In this document: positions 33,447-45,589 of the stretch, piece after piece
Layout of the letters: every line of letters starts with the position of its first letter
Numbering within the stretch: position 1 is the first letter of the stretch
NCBI GenBank assembly: GCA_036362985.1
Contig: JAYGXS010000004.1
Span: forward strand, 14,511,918 to 14,575,917
Length of the DNA stretch: 64,000 nt
Direction of reading: 5' to 3'
From: Ligula intestinalis
Lineage: Eukaryota; Platyhelminthes; Cestoda; Diphyllobothriidea; Diphyllobothriidae
Made by a program: the position numbers and the translations under genes
Notes under the pieces: generated by a model
Database searches by the model: none
What the model was told of the DNA's origin: nothing
The model's input: the letters and a program-made list of their open reading frames with translations, nothing else

Positions 33447-33577
33447 ACAGCAAATATTGGTTTCGCGTAAATAGGGGGGGCAGGGTGGAACTTGTGATTG
33501 GTCCATTCCCACGCCACATCCATGCTCACAACCTCTTATTGTGTTTCCCTTGCGAGCGTTTCTGCACTTAAGGAGTG

Positions 33578-33945
33578 TTACGTTGACGTGGCAGCCTGCG
33601 TGCTTGGACAGGAACTGGACCGTGGTCCCTGGTCCCGAGCCCGGAGGGTAAAATAACAGGGCGGGATATCCACATGCATTTGGATAAAGTTGGAGTCTAA
33701 TACCCAGGCCTCCAGTAGTCCTCGCCCCATCTTTTTAGCGGTGCGTGCCATTATCCGTGTGCCCGAGAAATCGAATTCGAGGCCTTCTTCCAGCGTGTGG
33801 TTAGCGATCTGGAACAGTAGGTCGCCTCTCCGCAATACCTGTTTGTGCTCGGTTATTCCCGAGCTAAGCCGTTGTCCAGTCTGCCCTGTATAAAAGCAAA
33901 AACACTCGCAACAGGGCAGCTGATAAACGACACCAGACTGCTAAC
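33578..33945 (-). pseudogene. PLE-C GIY-YIG nuclease domain
   Basis: The continuous minus-strand frame extends above the apparent Met at 33835: SGVVYQLPCCECFCFYTGQT, GQRLSSGITEHKQVLRRGDL, HTLEEGLEFDFSGTRIMA, then GRGLLEAWVLDSN and MHVDIPPCY. VVYQLPC...FYTGQTGQ is the GIY-YIG signature, ITEHK the R..EH helix (with Arg replaced by Gly), and LLEAW holds the expected catalytic Glu. Only the C-terminal domain of the polyprotein remains. Confidence 0.75.
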
Positions 33946-33950
33946 ATGCC

Positions 33951-34854
33951 TGCAGTAGGTCTTTTATTTGCTTGAATCGTATTTAAATATACCAATCACT
34001 TGAAAAAAGAAATGCAAATTGAGTCAGTTTTGGTCGAGTGTAGTTCCCACTGACTACAGTCTACTAAGATGTACCGGTCCCAACGACGTGGAGGTAGAGT
34101 TCTCTAACGGAAGATTTAAGAAAATAAACAATTCTTAAAAATGAAGATGCTTAGAGCATGCCCAATACTCCATTAACTATACTCAAATAGTATGGTATAC
34201 CAATAGAAAATTGATAATCATCTTAAGTGAGGGGTTTGGGTTTAGGTTTTCTAACGAATTACTTTCCAGCGCGTCATTATTTCGATAAAAGCGGCCACAG
34301 ACAATGTCTTTTGAGTCCAAAAAAATAACAAAATATTTTTATCCAAAGGCATGATTTTGTGCGGTACCAGCAAGTCGCATAAAACATATAACTTAGGCCT
34401 ATTTCATAAAATGAGATACGACGGACCGCTGTTAATTACAAATCTAGTAAGTATATTTTTTGGCCCTAGCATTTACCGTGGTACCAAAACAGAGACAGTG
34501 CGTAATTTTTCGCGGAATTGGTCCTGAATGGCGAATCTAACGTCCTCAAAATAAAGTGTTTTACAAGAGAAGTCTTAAAAGGTAACTGTTTAACTAAGAA
34601 ACATCATTGCAACGTCATGCAAGTTCTGCTTGAAATCATCAGCATCTTTTATGCTCATCTTATCGTGAGGCCAGCCCACTTATTTTTTCTCAGAAGCTTT
34701 GTCAATGTATACCATTGTTATTTTCTATTGTGAAGCAGTTCCAGCGGTAGAATGATTTAATTTGTAATCTAAAGTAAGAAGAACGATTTGTAAAGCATCC
34801 AATGGGTATAAAGTAAAAATTTACTGCGTAACTTCTCTTCACAAGGTCAGCAAC
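33951..34854. other. No recognisable gene
   Basis: AT-rich DNA, short frames only, no repeat recognised. Confidence 0.4.
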
Positions 34855-35065
34855 ATCCAAACAATTCAGAAGAACAATTGGCGACCATATGCAAGCCCTC
34901 GATAAATTCTCATGAGTCCAGTACATTTATATGGGAACGGGATCAAAGATTAACATGCGGTCAATTGTGTTCTTCTTTTTATGCAGCTAAGTCGTGAGAA
35001 TAGGGTCGATAAAAGACGGCTGTTTACGCGGCAGAGAGGGTTTAGTGAATTTGCTCTGGAGGAGA
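34855..35065. repeat. Interspersed repeat Y, copy 2
   Basis: Partner of 26765-26990; landmarks given there. Confidence 0.5.
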
Positions 35066-37439
35066 GAGGACGGGTCAGAAGAGTAAATGCAGTTAAGCGG
35101 CCGTTGGCTATGACAGGCGCAGAGAAAAAGTGTAAACGTAGAAACGTAAAGTTATCAAGTTTTGACCCAATTTGGGTTTCCAGTTTTACTTGATACGCAC
35201 GGCAAACAACTTGCAATCTATCGAGAACCTTCTTTACCAAGAGGAGGAGTCAGTTGCTAGCTTCATCTTTAAGAACCACGAAGCCTATGTGTCAGGCGAT
35301 TTGACTGTTAAAAAGAATTAAAGCTATAAGTTTTGCTACTGAACACGATCTGAAGCGTTTTTGACCTACCAGTTTGCATACAAATCGGTTATACGTCTTG
35401 CAAAAGGTCAACAAACATAGCATAGTTGATCGCTCCCTCCTAAATAGCAGAATATTACTGTACCATCCAAAAGGAAAATAGCCAATTGAAAAATTTAACC
35501 TCCCTTCAGTAATAGCTAGAGCAACCAAACTATTGAGGCACCTTTGGATTTACAGGCGGCATGAAAAAGTTAACCAGAACGAAAAAATGACATTTTTACT
35601 GTATGTTATACCTCTTTTTTATGAAATTATCGTTCATGGAAATAATCAACTTCGTGTATTGATTCATTATTTTTAATCAGCAAGATATATGCACACCAGT
35701 AAACGGCCTCCAGGATTTTGCTTAGAGATGAACCTTGAACCTGCTGTTTCCCCTTGACTGCTCGTTAAATATATTTATAAGCAAATGGTAGGTTATGCAA
35801 TCTTGTTATAGGATAAACAGCTTGGACTACTGCGGGTGCTAGGGGAATTACCATTACACCTGAAAAAACAAAAACAATTTTCCACTCTAAGGGATGTCAA
35901 AAAGCAGGCGCATGCATCAATCAAACTTAAGCTGGAAGCGACGTTCGGATTGCTACCTTTTTTACACGCCATTCTGAGCAGAATGTTTGACGGTAGTATC
36001 CGTTCTGATGTCTATCGGCAGGGGGTGTACTCCGGGCAATTGGCCGATTTTGGAGATTTCTGACTGATTAATATTTAAAAAATCTCCGTAGACTGTTTGG
36101 AGTAAAGATAAAAAGAGACCTGGCCATCTGGTAGTATTTAACTTAAAGCTTAATATTGTAGAAAGTAGTTTTCGGCAGAAGGAGTGTCCAGCGTGATTCA
36201 CTGTTAAGGACATGGCCAAAAAACCACCAAAGTGTGGCGTTTAATCAGGGTTCTGTTTGAAGAGGACTTGCAGGGGGAATTTTTAAGAAGACACCTACAT
36301 CAAGCTTTATGTAGGTTATACCAGTAACTAGCATGCAGGTGTTCTTCATGAATATTCCCATCCTATACTTAAGGACAAGGACAATTTGACAGCCTAAGCA
36401 ATCTCTATGCACATTTGTTCATTTAAGGGCTCTTCATGGGGTGGAAACTAGAAATCCTACGAGCGTTAGTTTGTCCAAAATAATTAGAGGGTCCCTTACG
36501 TCATGGTCAGGAATGAGCCAAACCAATTAAATCCACAGTTTTATTCTCCCACGTGTAGTAGACACAGACCACCGGGTAATTTATAAGGTGCCTTAAAGCC
36601 AGAGAAAAAAACTAAGATAAAATCAGCTGGCCAGGGCTCCACTCAGACTGCGCATGTCGGTCCTGCACGCTCCGAAAGACTTTGTAATAGTCACTTATTT
36701 ACCATGCCCCAACGTTTTAATCCATCCAGAAACATATATGGTAGGTTCCGTAACCCATTAAGTCTAAAAAAATTCACATTTAATACCCTGTTACGCCAAA
36801 TCCGACAATGCTGTATCTCCTAAAGCCCTTCAGTGTTGAAGGAACGAACGGTCTTATGAAGCGTATTGGGTTTATATGACGTTCTTTGGCATTAACGAAA
36901 ACCTAAAAATTCGACGTGAGAAAATTTTAGTTTTAAAAGTTCAGAAAACATATCAACACAGAACACCGCTGACGAAAGTAGCAGAAGCACGTTTAAAAGT
37001 CTTTTAGTGCATTGTGCACAGTAGTATTCTTCTTGATCAACTGCAATGCAAAATAGAGCCATTAACGAAAAGCGTAAAGCTTGGGTTTGTATTCCATTAA
37101 TACTTTGCAAAGGATTCTCGGTTTTCTCTGCCTTTTCTATATTTTATTTAAAGATAGTTTTGACTAAGACAATTGTATTTCTGGTTGATTACACCAATGG
37201 GGACGTCATATGAATGAAGTAGTTCAGTATCTTCCACGTTGACATGTGGAACAATGACTTATAAATGTAGGCTATAAATGATGCAAAATTTAGTAGATCC
37301 AAAACATTGCGCAATTACTCATCAGCTGCAATATGTCGCTGCGAAAATTAATTGAAAATGAGAAATTATAACAAATCCAGGAAAACATGGTCGTGGTATA
37401 TTGTATGTTAATAAATATAAGAAGCACTTGCGTAGATGG
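35066..37439. other. No supported gene
   Basis: Frames up to 96 codons without recognised domains. Near 36290-36330 a CTACATCAAGCTTTATGTAG hairpin occurs. No gene can be supported. Confidence 0.4.
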
Positions 37440-37655
37440 CTTTTCAATCAGGAAAAATGTAATCCCGCACTCTTCCACACCGGAACACTTGCTCGATGCT
37501 GATCAATCTGGGGATCACCAAACATTCCTCCAAGTACTTCTTCAAGCACACATTATTCGTACATTGCGCTACTTGGACGCAGTCTATAGAAAGGGAGTGA
37601 AACCCCACCTATGTAAACAGTTGGAGCACTTGGCTAACCTGAAGTTGCCTTGTTA
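37440..37655 (+). pseudogene. PLE-B C-terminal fragment
   Basis: The end of an 89-codon frame reads HIIRTLRYLDAVYRKGVKPH then LCKQLEHLANLKLPC and a stop. This matches the last residues of the PLE-B remnant (YLEAAYIRQAKANLCKYFDH at about 21405-21460). The preceding HTLD-type region (STPEHLLDADQSGDHQTFLQ) probably belongs to the same GIY-YIG domain. Everything upstream is missing. Confidence 0.6.
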
Positions 37656-37659
37656 ACTC

Positions 37660-40600
37660 CAGCTCCTAGTTTTACAGATTTTTTCCTTCCACTTTTTGCT
37701 CTATCTTCCCCATTCAAACATTTTGAGTAGCAAATTCAATCGAGCACAGTGCGCAGTGATTTAAAATCATATTTGCATTCAGCTTTCAACAGACGAATTT
37801 AACTTGCTGTATTCTCTCATACATAATTCATGTTATATAGCGACAGGTTGCAGCGGCTAGATAATCACGCAATTTTTTGGATCCAATAAATTTTGCGGTA
37901 TTTGTTTGCTTTAAATTTGGAAAACAAAATGAATACTTCAAACAGCAAATTAACGAGGAACTCTGAAATGCAATCGTTATAGTACCATTTTGCGTATATC
38001 AAGAGAATCATCAGTATTTTTTGTGTTCTATTAAGATAGGCTTCGGATCCACCCTGCAATGTTTATAAATACGGTAAGAAATTTTATTCGTTTTTGACCG
38101 TTTAGTAATAAACGTTGATTCCAGTTTTAAAGCTGCTCCGAAAGTCAACATAATAGGAGCAAATATACGCTAAATTAGTCACTTAAATTGCAATTTCTAC
38201 ACTGCTTGATTTAGGTTATCTACTGGCATTATGTTTACCAGTAGCAACCATCTTCCTAACGTCGACTGCAAGACGCTGACTACAATTGCGTTCTCCATGC
38301 CCACGTCCAAGTAATGAAATGCTTTTTTCTCCTTGCCACATATCAGACTTAGTGTCGAAGGCAAATAAATATAAGGCTGTAGAGATAATTTACGTTCACA
38401 AAATCATCTTTTTTATATACAAAATAGGTAGAACTGTCTTGCTGAGCGTTTCATTTTATTATCCAATTTTTCCAATGTTTTGTGACACAATATAAAAATC
38501 GCATTCTGTTGAAGTTCAACATTGGCCAGATAGTTTCGTTGATGAAAGGAATGTAATTAATTATTTTTACAGGATTGCTACTCAGTCTTTGTGCTAGTTA
38601 GTGCTCAAAGTTCCAATGCCTACGTGATATATAATGATTCAGTTCTGTTGATTGTATAAGATTAGCCTTTATCCACTTAGCCCTATGAACTCAGTTACCC
38701 AAACAATTCCTTGAGTTGCATTGCCGGTACTTTATAAACGTGGGAAGAAATTTGTGCCTTCGTTATTTAACCTACACGTAACACAACCAGGAATGGATTA
38801 AAGATCTTTATGCAATATTGCGCATCTAGTTTCTGAAAATTTCTCGACAAAAGAAAGGTTTCTCGAGTACTCAGAGGATTAGATCATAAGAGAGTCTAGA
38901 CTAAGAACTGGAGGGGGGGGGGATAAATCATATGCAGCAAAACACGATTCTCTCGCCCGATTGTAAAACCACATAAAACACACTGTCTGGATGTTCTGCG
39001 CAGTTAAAAAACCGAGTCGTTTGCCATTCCAAATGCTAAAATATATACTTAATATTTGCACTTTTGTTTTGATTTGAAGATTCAATTACCACCGCTCAAC
39101 ACCCAAAAGCCGAGGAGCAAAAAAGCAGTAATTTCACAAAATCGGCTCAGTGCATTGCGACCAAATAAGCTTAATCAAATCATTCACGTCTGAAGAGCGT
39201 AAAATAACATTTGACTGAAGCTTTGGTATCATAGTTAAGGAGAATCGACATTCGAGCGTAGTTAGCAAATGCTGTATAGAACCTCAACGGTTTCTGCAGT
39301 TGTGCCAAATCCTTGCATGCAGACAATATACAATGGCTTATCTATTTCATCAAATTAAGGATTTTTTCTAGAAATTCCCTGTCCAATTGCGTTCTGCAAA
39401 GCCTCAACGTAGCAAAAGAACGATGGATCTCAAAAAGGCATATTGCAGTTTAAACAATAAAATTACGCTGCTTAGAAGTATCAGCTTTTTCAGAGAAGTG
39501 AAAATTTCCAACTAAATAGGAATCGGACGCACTGTCTTAACTAATCTATTACATTTAGGGAAAGCCCGTTTATCCAAAACACTGGTCAAAATCTAATAAT
39601 CTTCTGCGCGTTCCATTTCAAATGTTTCTTTGCCTTGATTCTGCTTTATAGATAGAAAAAATTTGGACAGCTTTTGCATACGACTTGGCAGAGAAAATTT
39701 ATGGCATGTTCTAGGTTTTTTTATGTACATTTGTTTATAGTCATTATTTTTGGTGAGATAAAAGAATTAAAGTTTATAATTTTATTTCTCAATTTTATGG
39801 CACTAACCGTAGCACATTTACAAAATAAAAAATAGTGTTCTTAATTCGCTCTCCTTTTCCCAACAATAATGTGTTCTCTCATAACTGTACGTACCTCAAT
39901 TTCATGAAATAAAAACAAAATTGTCTGTTTTCTAAACAAACATAATGATCAAATGTGTGGTCTTAATTAGTGTTCCTTTTCAGTGCAGGATGCTCCAACA
40001 AGGCCTTTTTGCCCTGCAGAGTTAAATAACATAGAAAATTCCTTGGATATCAAAAAAAACATTTTGTTTGGCCAATTCTACGCCTACTTGTCCCCAGTAT
40101 ACTGATCCGAACTGAACTCTTTTCCAGTAAACAGCATTTCACCCCTCAAGCTTAATCAAACAAGATCATGAACAAGCTTAAGTGTGTGGTAATGTCGCCC
40201 CTCACATTTATCTGCACATTTCATCAGATCAGCAATCTACGGTGTGTTCGATCTACACACAGGGAGGCCTCATGTGGCGACACAGTCGTTTAAAAATGCC
40301 TGTCCGGAATTTTAGCATCCACCCTGTTTTCGATGCTAGGACTTGGTTCAGGCAAAGTCATCACCCACTCAGAAAAACGCAGATGAACACTGTCCCCAAC
40401 GCGAAGGTTGGTTAACCAGGCAGAGGAGCAGTCATTGAGCCAGCCTCTTAAACGAGGGAAGAAATTTGAGCAGGTAATCACCCGCCTGCCAGTCATCAAA
40501 CAATTAGCACACACCAAAGGGCAGCACAACGACTGCCCCCAAAATGTGTACATTGCAACGCCCTGTGGACCAATTATTCGTGTCCAATGCTTTCTCTGAT

Positions 40601-41044
40601 CATGGCTGCGAACGAGAGTTCGAAACTTTAGCCTCATAAAATTCTTTTTCCACTAAGCGCATTGACTTCTGCTTAACTGCTTCCGGAAACTGTATTTTTG
40701 CTTGAATCGACAGTTTTATTTGGTATTTATACTGCCAATCCAGAGAAATGGCCAGTATGCGTGTGTGCTTAGACACAGAGATCGTTATTTGTCGTAATAG
40801 GTTGTCATACTGCAAAATCTCGGAATTATTAGAACTAGAGATGAGAGTGAAATGCAAGGAATATGAACCCGCAGCCAGTACGTCTGTTGTGCTATATTCT
40901 GGGAAGCTTACATATCCCCATGTCCAACCACTAACATTGCGCTCACCACGAGACCTAAAACTAATAGGTACCCGAAGTCAAACCTTTGTCTTTACATTAA
41001 AGGCAAAAAATCGCGCAACTTGCAAGATGAAATTTGACTTGGTA
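37660..41044. other. No supported gene
   Basis: Mostly AT-rich. A minus frame of 115 codons (40290-40637) overlaps a plus frame at 40408-40599. The plus frame at 40748-41056 contains ASTSVVLYSGKLTY, which only vaguely recalls a LINE RT C-terminus (SVLLYG.ETW) and is not enough for a call. A run of ten G lies near 38912. Confidence 0.35.
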
Positions 41045-42420
41045 GTTAAACATTGATTCACTGAGTAGACGGAACTCTGGAAACTCCTTTTACTAAGGAA
41101 AATTGCCATTTGAGTTAATTTGTTTAAAGAGACTTGAATACTAGTTTTGGCGACATTGGGACTAGGTCATATCAAAGGACTTTCCTATGCCACTACGTAT
41201 GCCAGAACCAAACGTTTCATAAATCTGCATTATGCTATGAAACAACTCCAAAATTTGTTAAATAGTATAGAACGTTCCCCTTCCAGAACTGGAAAATTGT
41301 ATCCAAAACTTTTTAGCTGCAAGTGAAGGTACGTTGAAGGAATCACATTTATTTTCAGTATAAAGGAAGGATTTATGTTTTAAAAGATGTTTTAGCTAAC
41401 CTGTGAATTACTTTTGCACAAAATGCAGTAACCTTAAAGATTTGATCAACTTTTTTACCACGTCAATCTAGATGGCACATAATCAAAGTAAGGTTAAACA
41501 GGCCTAAATAAATTTAGGTCACGTAGAAAATAACTTTTCGCTCATGCGTTATTTATAAACGGAACAGCCAGAAGAATAATAATTACTTCAAAAATGACCA
41601 TACATAGCCGCTCTTTTTTGCATTCTCAAAATTATAGCGGATCCTGGAAACTATTCATTAAAAAGAGCACAGTAAGTGTTTTTGATCACTAGCCAAACTG
41701 ACTGGTCAGGTAAAATAAAAAAACTGTTAAAAGTATCTTATCTCATTTTGAAATTACCTTGTGAAAATATGCTAAACACAGAAATGCATCAGCTGAATAT
41801 CTTATGAAAGCGGTTTATTGAAGAAAAGTTGTTTTATTGATCTTAGGAATAACAATATCGGAATTACGTTGCGCACCTAATTTTTTCGACAATGTTGTTT
41901 GCTGTTTTGAGGCATTTCTAAAAATGATCCGCATGGCCATTTTCATAGGATCTTATATCCAAAAACTAAATTTTTCGGTAAATGCTTTTATTATATCTTA
42001 CTTAAAACCTTTTTAATGTAAATCTCGAACAGATAATAACACATAAACATACTGAAAATGCAGGAAATTATAGCAAAATTTAAAAGGATGATATTTAATC
42101 AATATTTCCTCATAAGTGCTATTATGCACAGAAATGTTTATAAACAAAACGCGATTTGTTTTATAAAGAAAGTGGTTGTGTGAATTTTCGAATTAAAAAA
42201 AGCATTTATATTTATTTTTTTAATAAAAAATAATTTTAATGGCTCCAGAATTTGGACATAAACTAGAACATTTTATTCTTCTGCGCAAAAACTAAGCTCT
42301 TCTTATACTTCCTTCAGTACTTAATATGCCTATTATTCTAAGTTTTCTTAAATGTTTTTACGCCAATATGCGTGTAAGGATAAAACTTTTACAAAGTTAT
42401 GAGAGTTGTACGATTTACAG
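41045..42420 (+). repeat. Repeat X, copy 2
   Basis: Partner of 9040-10480, same orientation, with scattered small indels throughout. The similarity is even across 1.4 kb, and all frames are closed in both copies, so it looks like a non-autonomous or long-dead element. Confidence 0.65.
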
Positions 42421-42910
42421 CCCATAAAGTATTTAAACCTTTAGAAGGGCTCTAAATGTAAGCTATATTGGGCATAAGAATAGATAGACGCTGAAATGTG
42501 TGGAAGCGCTGCACTTCAGTTAACCCTTACGTCGTTGGACACTAAGACGTCGATGCGGATTAATAAACAATTATTGAACCACTTAGAATTACAACAGCAA
42601 TGGAGAATTTTGGTAGACATGATGTCACCTCTGCTAGTCCGTTATGATGTATGCTTCAACTTAAAATCCCAAACAGTAGCCCAACCTTCCTCTCACCTGC
42701 CTCCTTAGCTTGAATCATACCGGAAGGCAGCGAGTGACGACAGAACCGGACTGCCCTCTGCACCGCCAACGAGCCAGCATTCTTCCCAAACGCATGTATT
42801 CAAATCCTTTTCCAAAACGACGTTCATAAATCTCACACGGGATAACTGCAATGATAACTACAGTTGTTTATATCGATTCAACCTCAGTACAAAGTTAAGA
42901 GAGCCCTAAG

Positions 42911-43447
42911 GTGTGCTTGACTGCAGTGACTAATAATATAAGCTGGGCGTCTACGCAAAACTTTACACAACTTGAAGGTCACATGATGCCAGTGCTGGCT
43001 GACTCCCAGCCCTACGTGTGGCCGTGTTATTCCGTCGGTTCGACAAACCGACGCAAAGCCAGACATGTCGTAATTTGTGGCTTTTACACTTTGAGTACAC
43101 AAGCGGTTGTGTGGGTCAGTCAAACTCTAGATGAAACTGGACACGACGTCATTCTTCAACACAGGCTACGCGCGTGTTTGGATCATAAAGTAATGTGGTG
43201 GGTTATAAAGGCCGTCTTAAGAAAAGACAATTTCAGTTTAACCTATCTTTGGGTGGAGACTAAGGTCACAAATCACCTCCCACTTTCGGCTCCTCAAGAT
43301 GGTTTAGTGAGGCAAATTCATCCAGGGATGGGTAAATGTGCTACAAAAAATGTTTATCTCGAATTGTCTATGCACATTCATTTCTCTCGTATAAACCGAA
43401 AGGCAGGCATCCCAAGAAATTTATTTTCATGGAAAAGCATCCTGTGA
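42911..43447 (+). other. 178-codon open frame without recognised domain
   Basis: The longest open frame outside the retroelements. No domain, signal peptide or membrane segment is evident. Its last 20 or so codons (RKAGIPRN.FSWKSIL) are encoded by the outer flank of the PLE-D inverted end pair at 43405, and a near-complete overlapping frame exists on the other strand. It contains a perfect 8-bp hairpin, CGTCGGTT-CGACA-AACCGACG, near 43033. I would not annotate it as a gene. Confidence 0.2.
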
Positions 43448-43605
43448 GCAATAAGTAAGTTTAATGAGTTAATTTTTGACACTGGATCCCCCGCTCATCG
43501 TCAGACTTGAGAGAAATTTGCAAATGACGAACTAAGGATCCAGTGTTGAAAATTTACTCAATAAACTTTCTTATTTTCCAAAGGATGCCTTTCCATGAAA
43601 AACAT
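43405..43605. repeat. Outward-facing inverted pair of PLE-D ends (type H5)
   Basis: Left arm 43425-43504 and right arm 43524-43600 are imperfect reverse complements. Common outward order: TGACGA box, GGATCCAGTGT, [G/A]AAAATT[T/A]ACTC, TAAACTT, then AAAGGATGCCTTTCCATGAA. The left core is CTGACGA (43504-43498, minus); the right core is TGACGA (43525-43530, plus) with GAAA at 43548-43551. Only about 20 bp separate the arms. Confidence 0.6.
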
Positions 43606-44194
43606 TCATTTCTCTCCCATACACTGGCGGCTTCAATGTTCCAGATGCCGACCATTCATTTTGTTGGGCAAAGCCACGGTCATGAATTCTGTCCCCGCTT
43701 GATGTCTACCACACCCAACTAATTATAGCCTATGGTATTTTGCTCGTTGTCTCGTCGGAGCATCCACCCCGTAAAATTAAAATCACACACGAATTAGTTT
43801 TTTTCTTTTTTTCTCAATCGCACACCGTTAGATAGCAACAACAACAACAAGTTATGCGCTCAATCGCCTCCGCTCTCATATTTGCATTCGCGTTTACAGT
43901 CATATTGCTCCTTAGCGTTCAATTACGAGACCCCCTACAGTTTGAATGTAACCATACTGTCTCTCACAAAATATTTGTTCAGTCTAAAGTCTCCTAATTG
44001 GGACCAAACACACTGGTCTGATAAGAAAAAACTGTTTGAGTTAGAAATGAACTAACGCTTTGAATTATTCTTCAAAAGTGCGTACCTGCCTGCCTTTGTG
44101 CGTCCATGCAGGGTTCATGTATGCACCAAAAACGTCCATATATATTATTAACTACTACTTTATACCCCCTACCTCAAACCGACAAGACAGCGGA

Positions 44195-44600
44195 CTTGTG
44201 GCTCAAGGGTTAGAGCGTTTGCCTCCAACCGGTAACTCGAGGGTGGCATCAATTTTAGCTGCAACACTGGGTTTGGATATCTCTAGATAATGACGGCTGC
44301 TGAGGGAAAAATGGCCATTCTAGTGTCCCATATTTTCGTTGGTAATACAACACACTTCGACATATACCTATAGATCTTAAGTATGCTGATGTATATTGAG
44401 AACAGAAATTAATTAATAAGGAAATCAAAATGCTTAACTTCTAAAATAAATAAGCAAACAGGGAAATTTTGGAAATTCACTGATGAGCCGGATCTTTCGC
44501 GGCTGTTTCAAGCAGCGGAAGAATCCTGACGACATAGGTGTCTGGGCCTTTTAGCTGGGACCTGGATTGTTACTATGGTAGGTTGCATCATCAGTAAATG
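44195..44600 (+). mobile_element. SINE2 copy: tRNA-like head, body and hammerhead tail
   Basis: A tRNA-like head (CTTGTGGCTCAAGGGTTAGA at 44213, an A-box-like stretch with GCTC/GAGC able to pair as a D stem; B box decayed to GGTGGCATCAAT) is followed by the family word AAAAATGGCCATTCTAG (44308), a CCTATAGATCTTAAG body, and a hammerhead motif at 44462-44560. The body recurs at 7325-7402, and head/body pieces recur at 62.54 and 16.0 kb. A Pol III-type promoter plus a ribozyme is the plan of schistosome Sm-alpha-like repeats, although these sequences need not be related. Confidence 0.5.
44462..44560 (+). ncRNA. Hammerhead ribozyme motif, type H6, one core change
   Basis: CTGATGA is intact at 44480-44486, followed by GCCGG, an insert containing GGCTGTTTCAAGCAGC, and TCCTGAC. 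The second box is GACA at 44531-44534 instead of GAAA. The cleavage triplet survives (GTGTC, then TGGGCCTTTT). The GAAA to GACA change should abolish activity of this copy. Confidence 0.5.
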
Positions 44601-45507
44601 CCATAAACGTAAACAGTTATGACAGGAATGTTCACCAAACGATACTGCTACATGGACAGATACGAAAAATTCAGTTGCCCAATTATAAAATGCTCGCGAC
44701 CTCCTTGGGATAAAAATCCATACAAAAGGGACGGCTTCTGTACATCCAACCCTCTACCATCGAGCATCAAACGCACGACAAGGCTGCGAATTTTCACAAT
44801 TGCGACAACTGAATTATTTGAGATTGTCGATAGACAACTGAAAAAACGATCAGATATTATTAACATATAAAAACGCAAATCAAGTTTACAGCTTGTACGA
44901 TCTAAAGACGGAGTAAACTATCTTGATAGAAACATTTTTGTCCACAAAATCTCAGGTAAAACGTATTCATACCATTGATTGTGGTAAACTTTAAAGTCCT
45001 AATCTACCGGTATTCACTAAAATCCTTTGGCTGCCCGCAAAATGAGCTTAAATTTGTGTTGGAGAACACTGGGGTCACTGGTGTCTGCCCAGCCATAAAA
45101 AGCGTGAATTCCTATAATTAATGCACTCAGGTGATTTATGCATTAGTCAACATAGCGGTTTGCATGCCACATTAAAAATAACCAAGTGTAAAATAAAACG
45201 AGCAGAGCCAATTATGGCAGGATTGCAATATGCAATTAACGCGTATTGACGCAAGCATCGGTTAATAGTAAAATAATGTTTTAAACACGATGAACTACCT
45301 TACTGCCTATAGCTGACACGAGGCTGGGTGATTAATTTAAAAAAATATATGCATTAAAATACACGTTCCCAAAGAAGGTCAGCTCAACCTAGCACAACCA
45401 GCACAACCTAGCTCAGCCTGGCAGGCGGTCACCCTTTCGGGACCTCTGACCACCACATGAACTTTGTTTAGTTCGGAAGCCTATTCGATCGGTGTTCGCA
45501 CATTTCT
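44601..45507. other. No supported gene
   Basis: Opposed frames of 83 and 76 codons near 44.6-44.9 kb overlap almost completely. A short run of CAGCACAACC / TAGCTCAGCC words lies at 45385-45420. Nothing recognised. Confidence 0.4.
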
Positions 45508-45510
45508 GAG

Positions 45511-45544
<34 letters not shown>

Positions 45545-45560
45545 CTCATATATATATATA
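45508..45560. repeat. (TA)n hairpin
   Basis: GAGTGAATATAT and ATATATTCACTC bracket about 13 TA units, forming a perfect palindrome (45508-45547); a shorter TA run follows. It lies at the 3' side of a minus-strand SINE and may be its tail. Confidence 0.85.
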
Positions 45561-45589
45561 ATATTGCATGTAAAAGTGGGATGCTTACA

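Larger units (their letters stand above)
33365..33950 (-). mobile_element. PLE-C copy, 5'-truncated
   Basis: On the minus strand: GIY-YIG domain (33945 to 33578), about 130 bp of UTR, ribozyme relic (33445 to 33395) and an end near CCAGAGATCGCATCTCC. The whole block aligns with 60402-60865. Shared non-coding words include CACTTGTGATTGGTCCAT / AACTTGTGATTGGTCCAT and CTCACGCCAC / CCCACGCCAC. Confidence 0.75.

Noticed and set aside
36290..36345. LYVGYTSN-like string recalling a GIY-YIG core
   Set aside because: It appears only by choosing a frame across a short hairpin; there is no VY..C partner, R..EH or Glu block nearby.
40748..41056. Possible LINE RT C-terminus (ASTSVVLYSGKLTY)
   Set aside because: Similarity to the SVLLYG.ETW motif is too short and no upstream RT blocks are visible.
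44213..44285. Functional tRNA gene
   Set aside because: A-box and D-arm are present but the B-box and T-arm are decayed, so it is better read as a SINE head.
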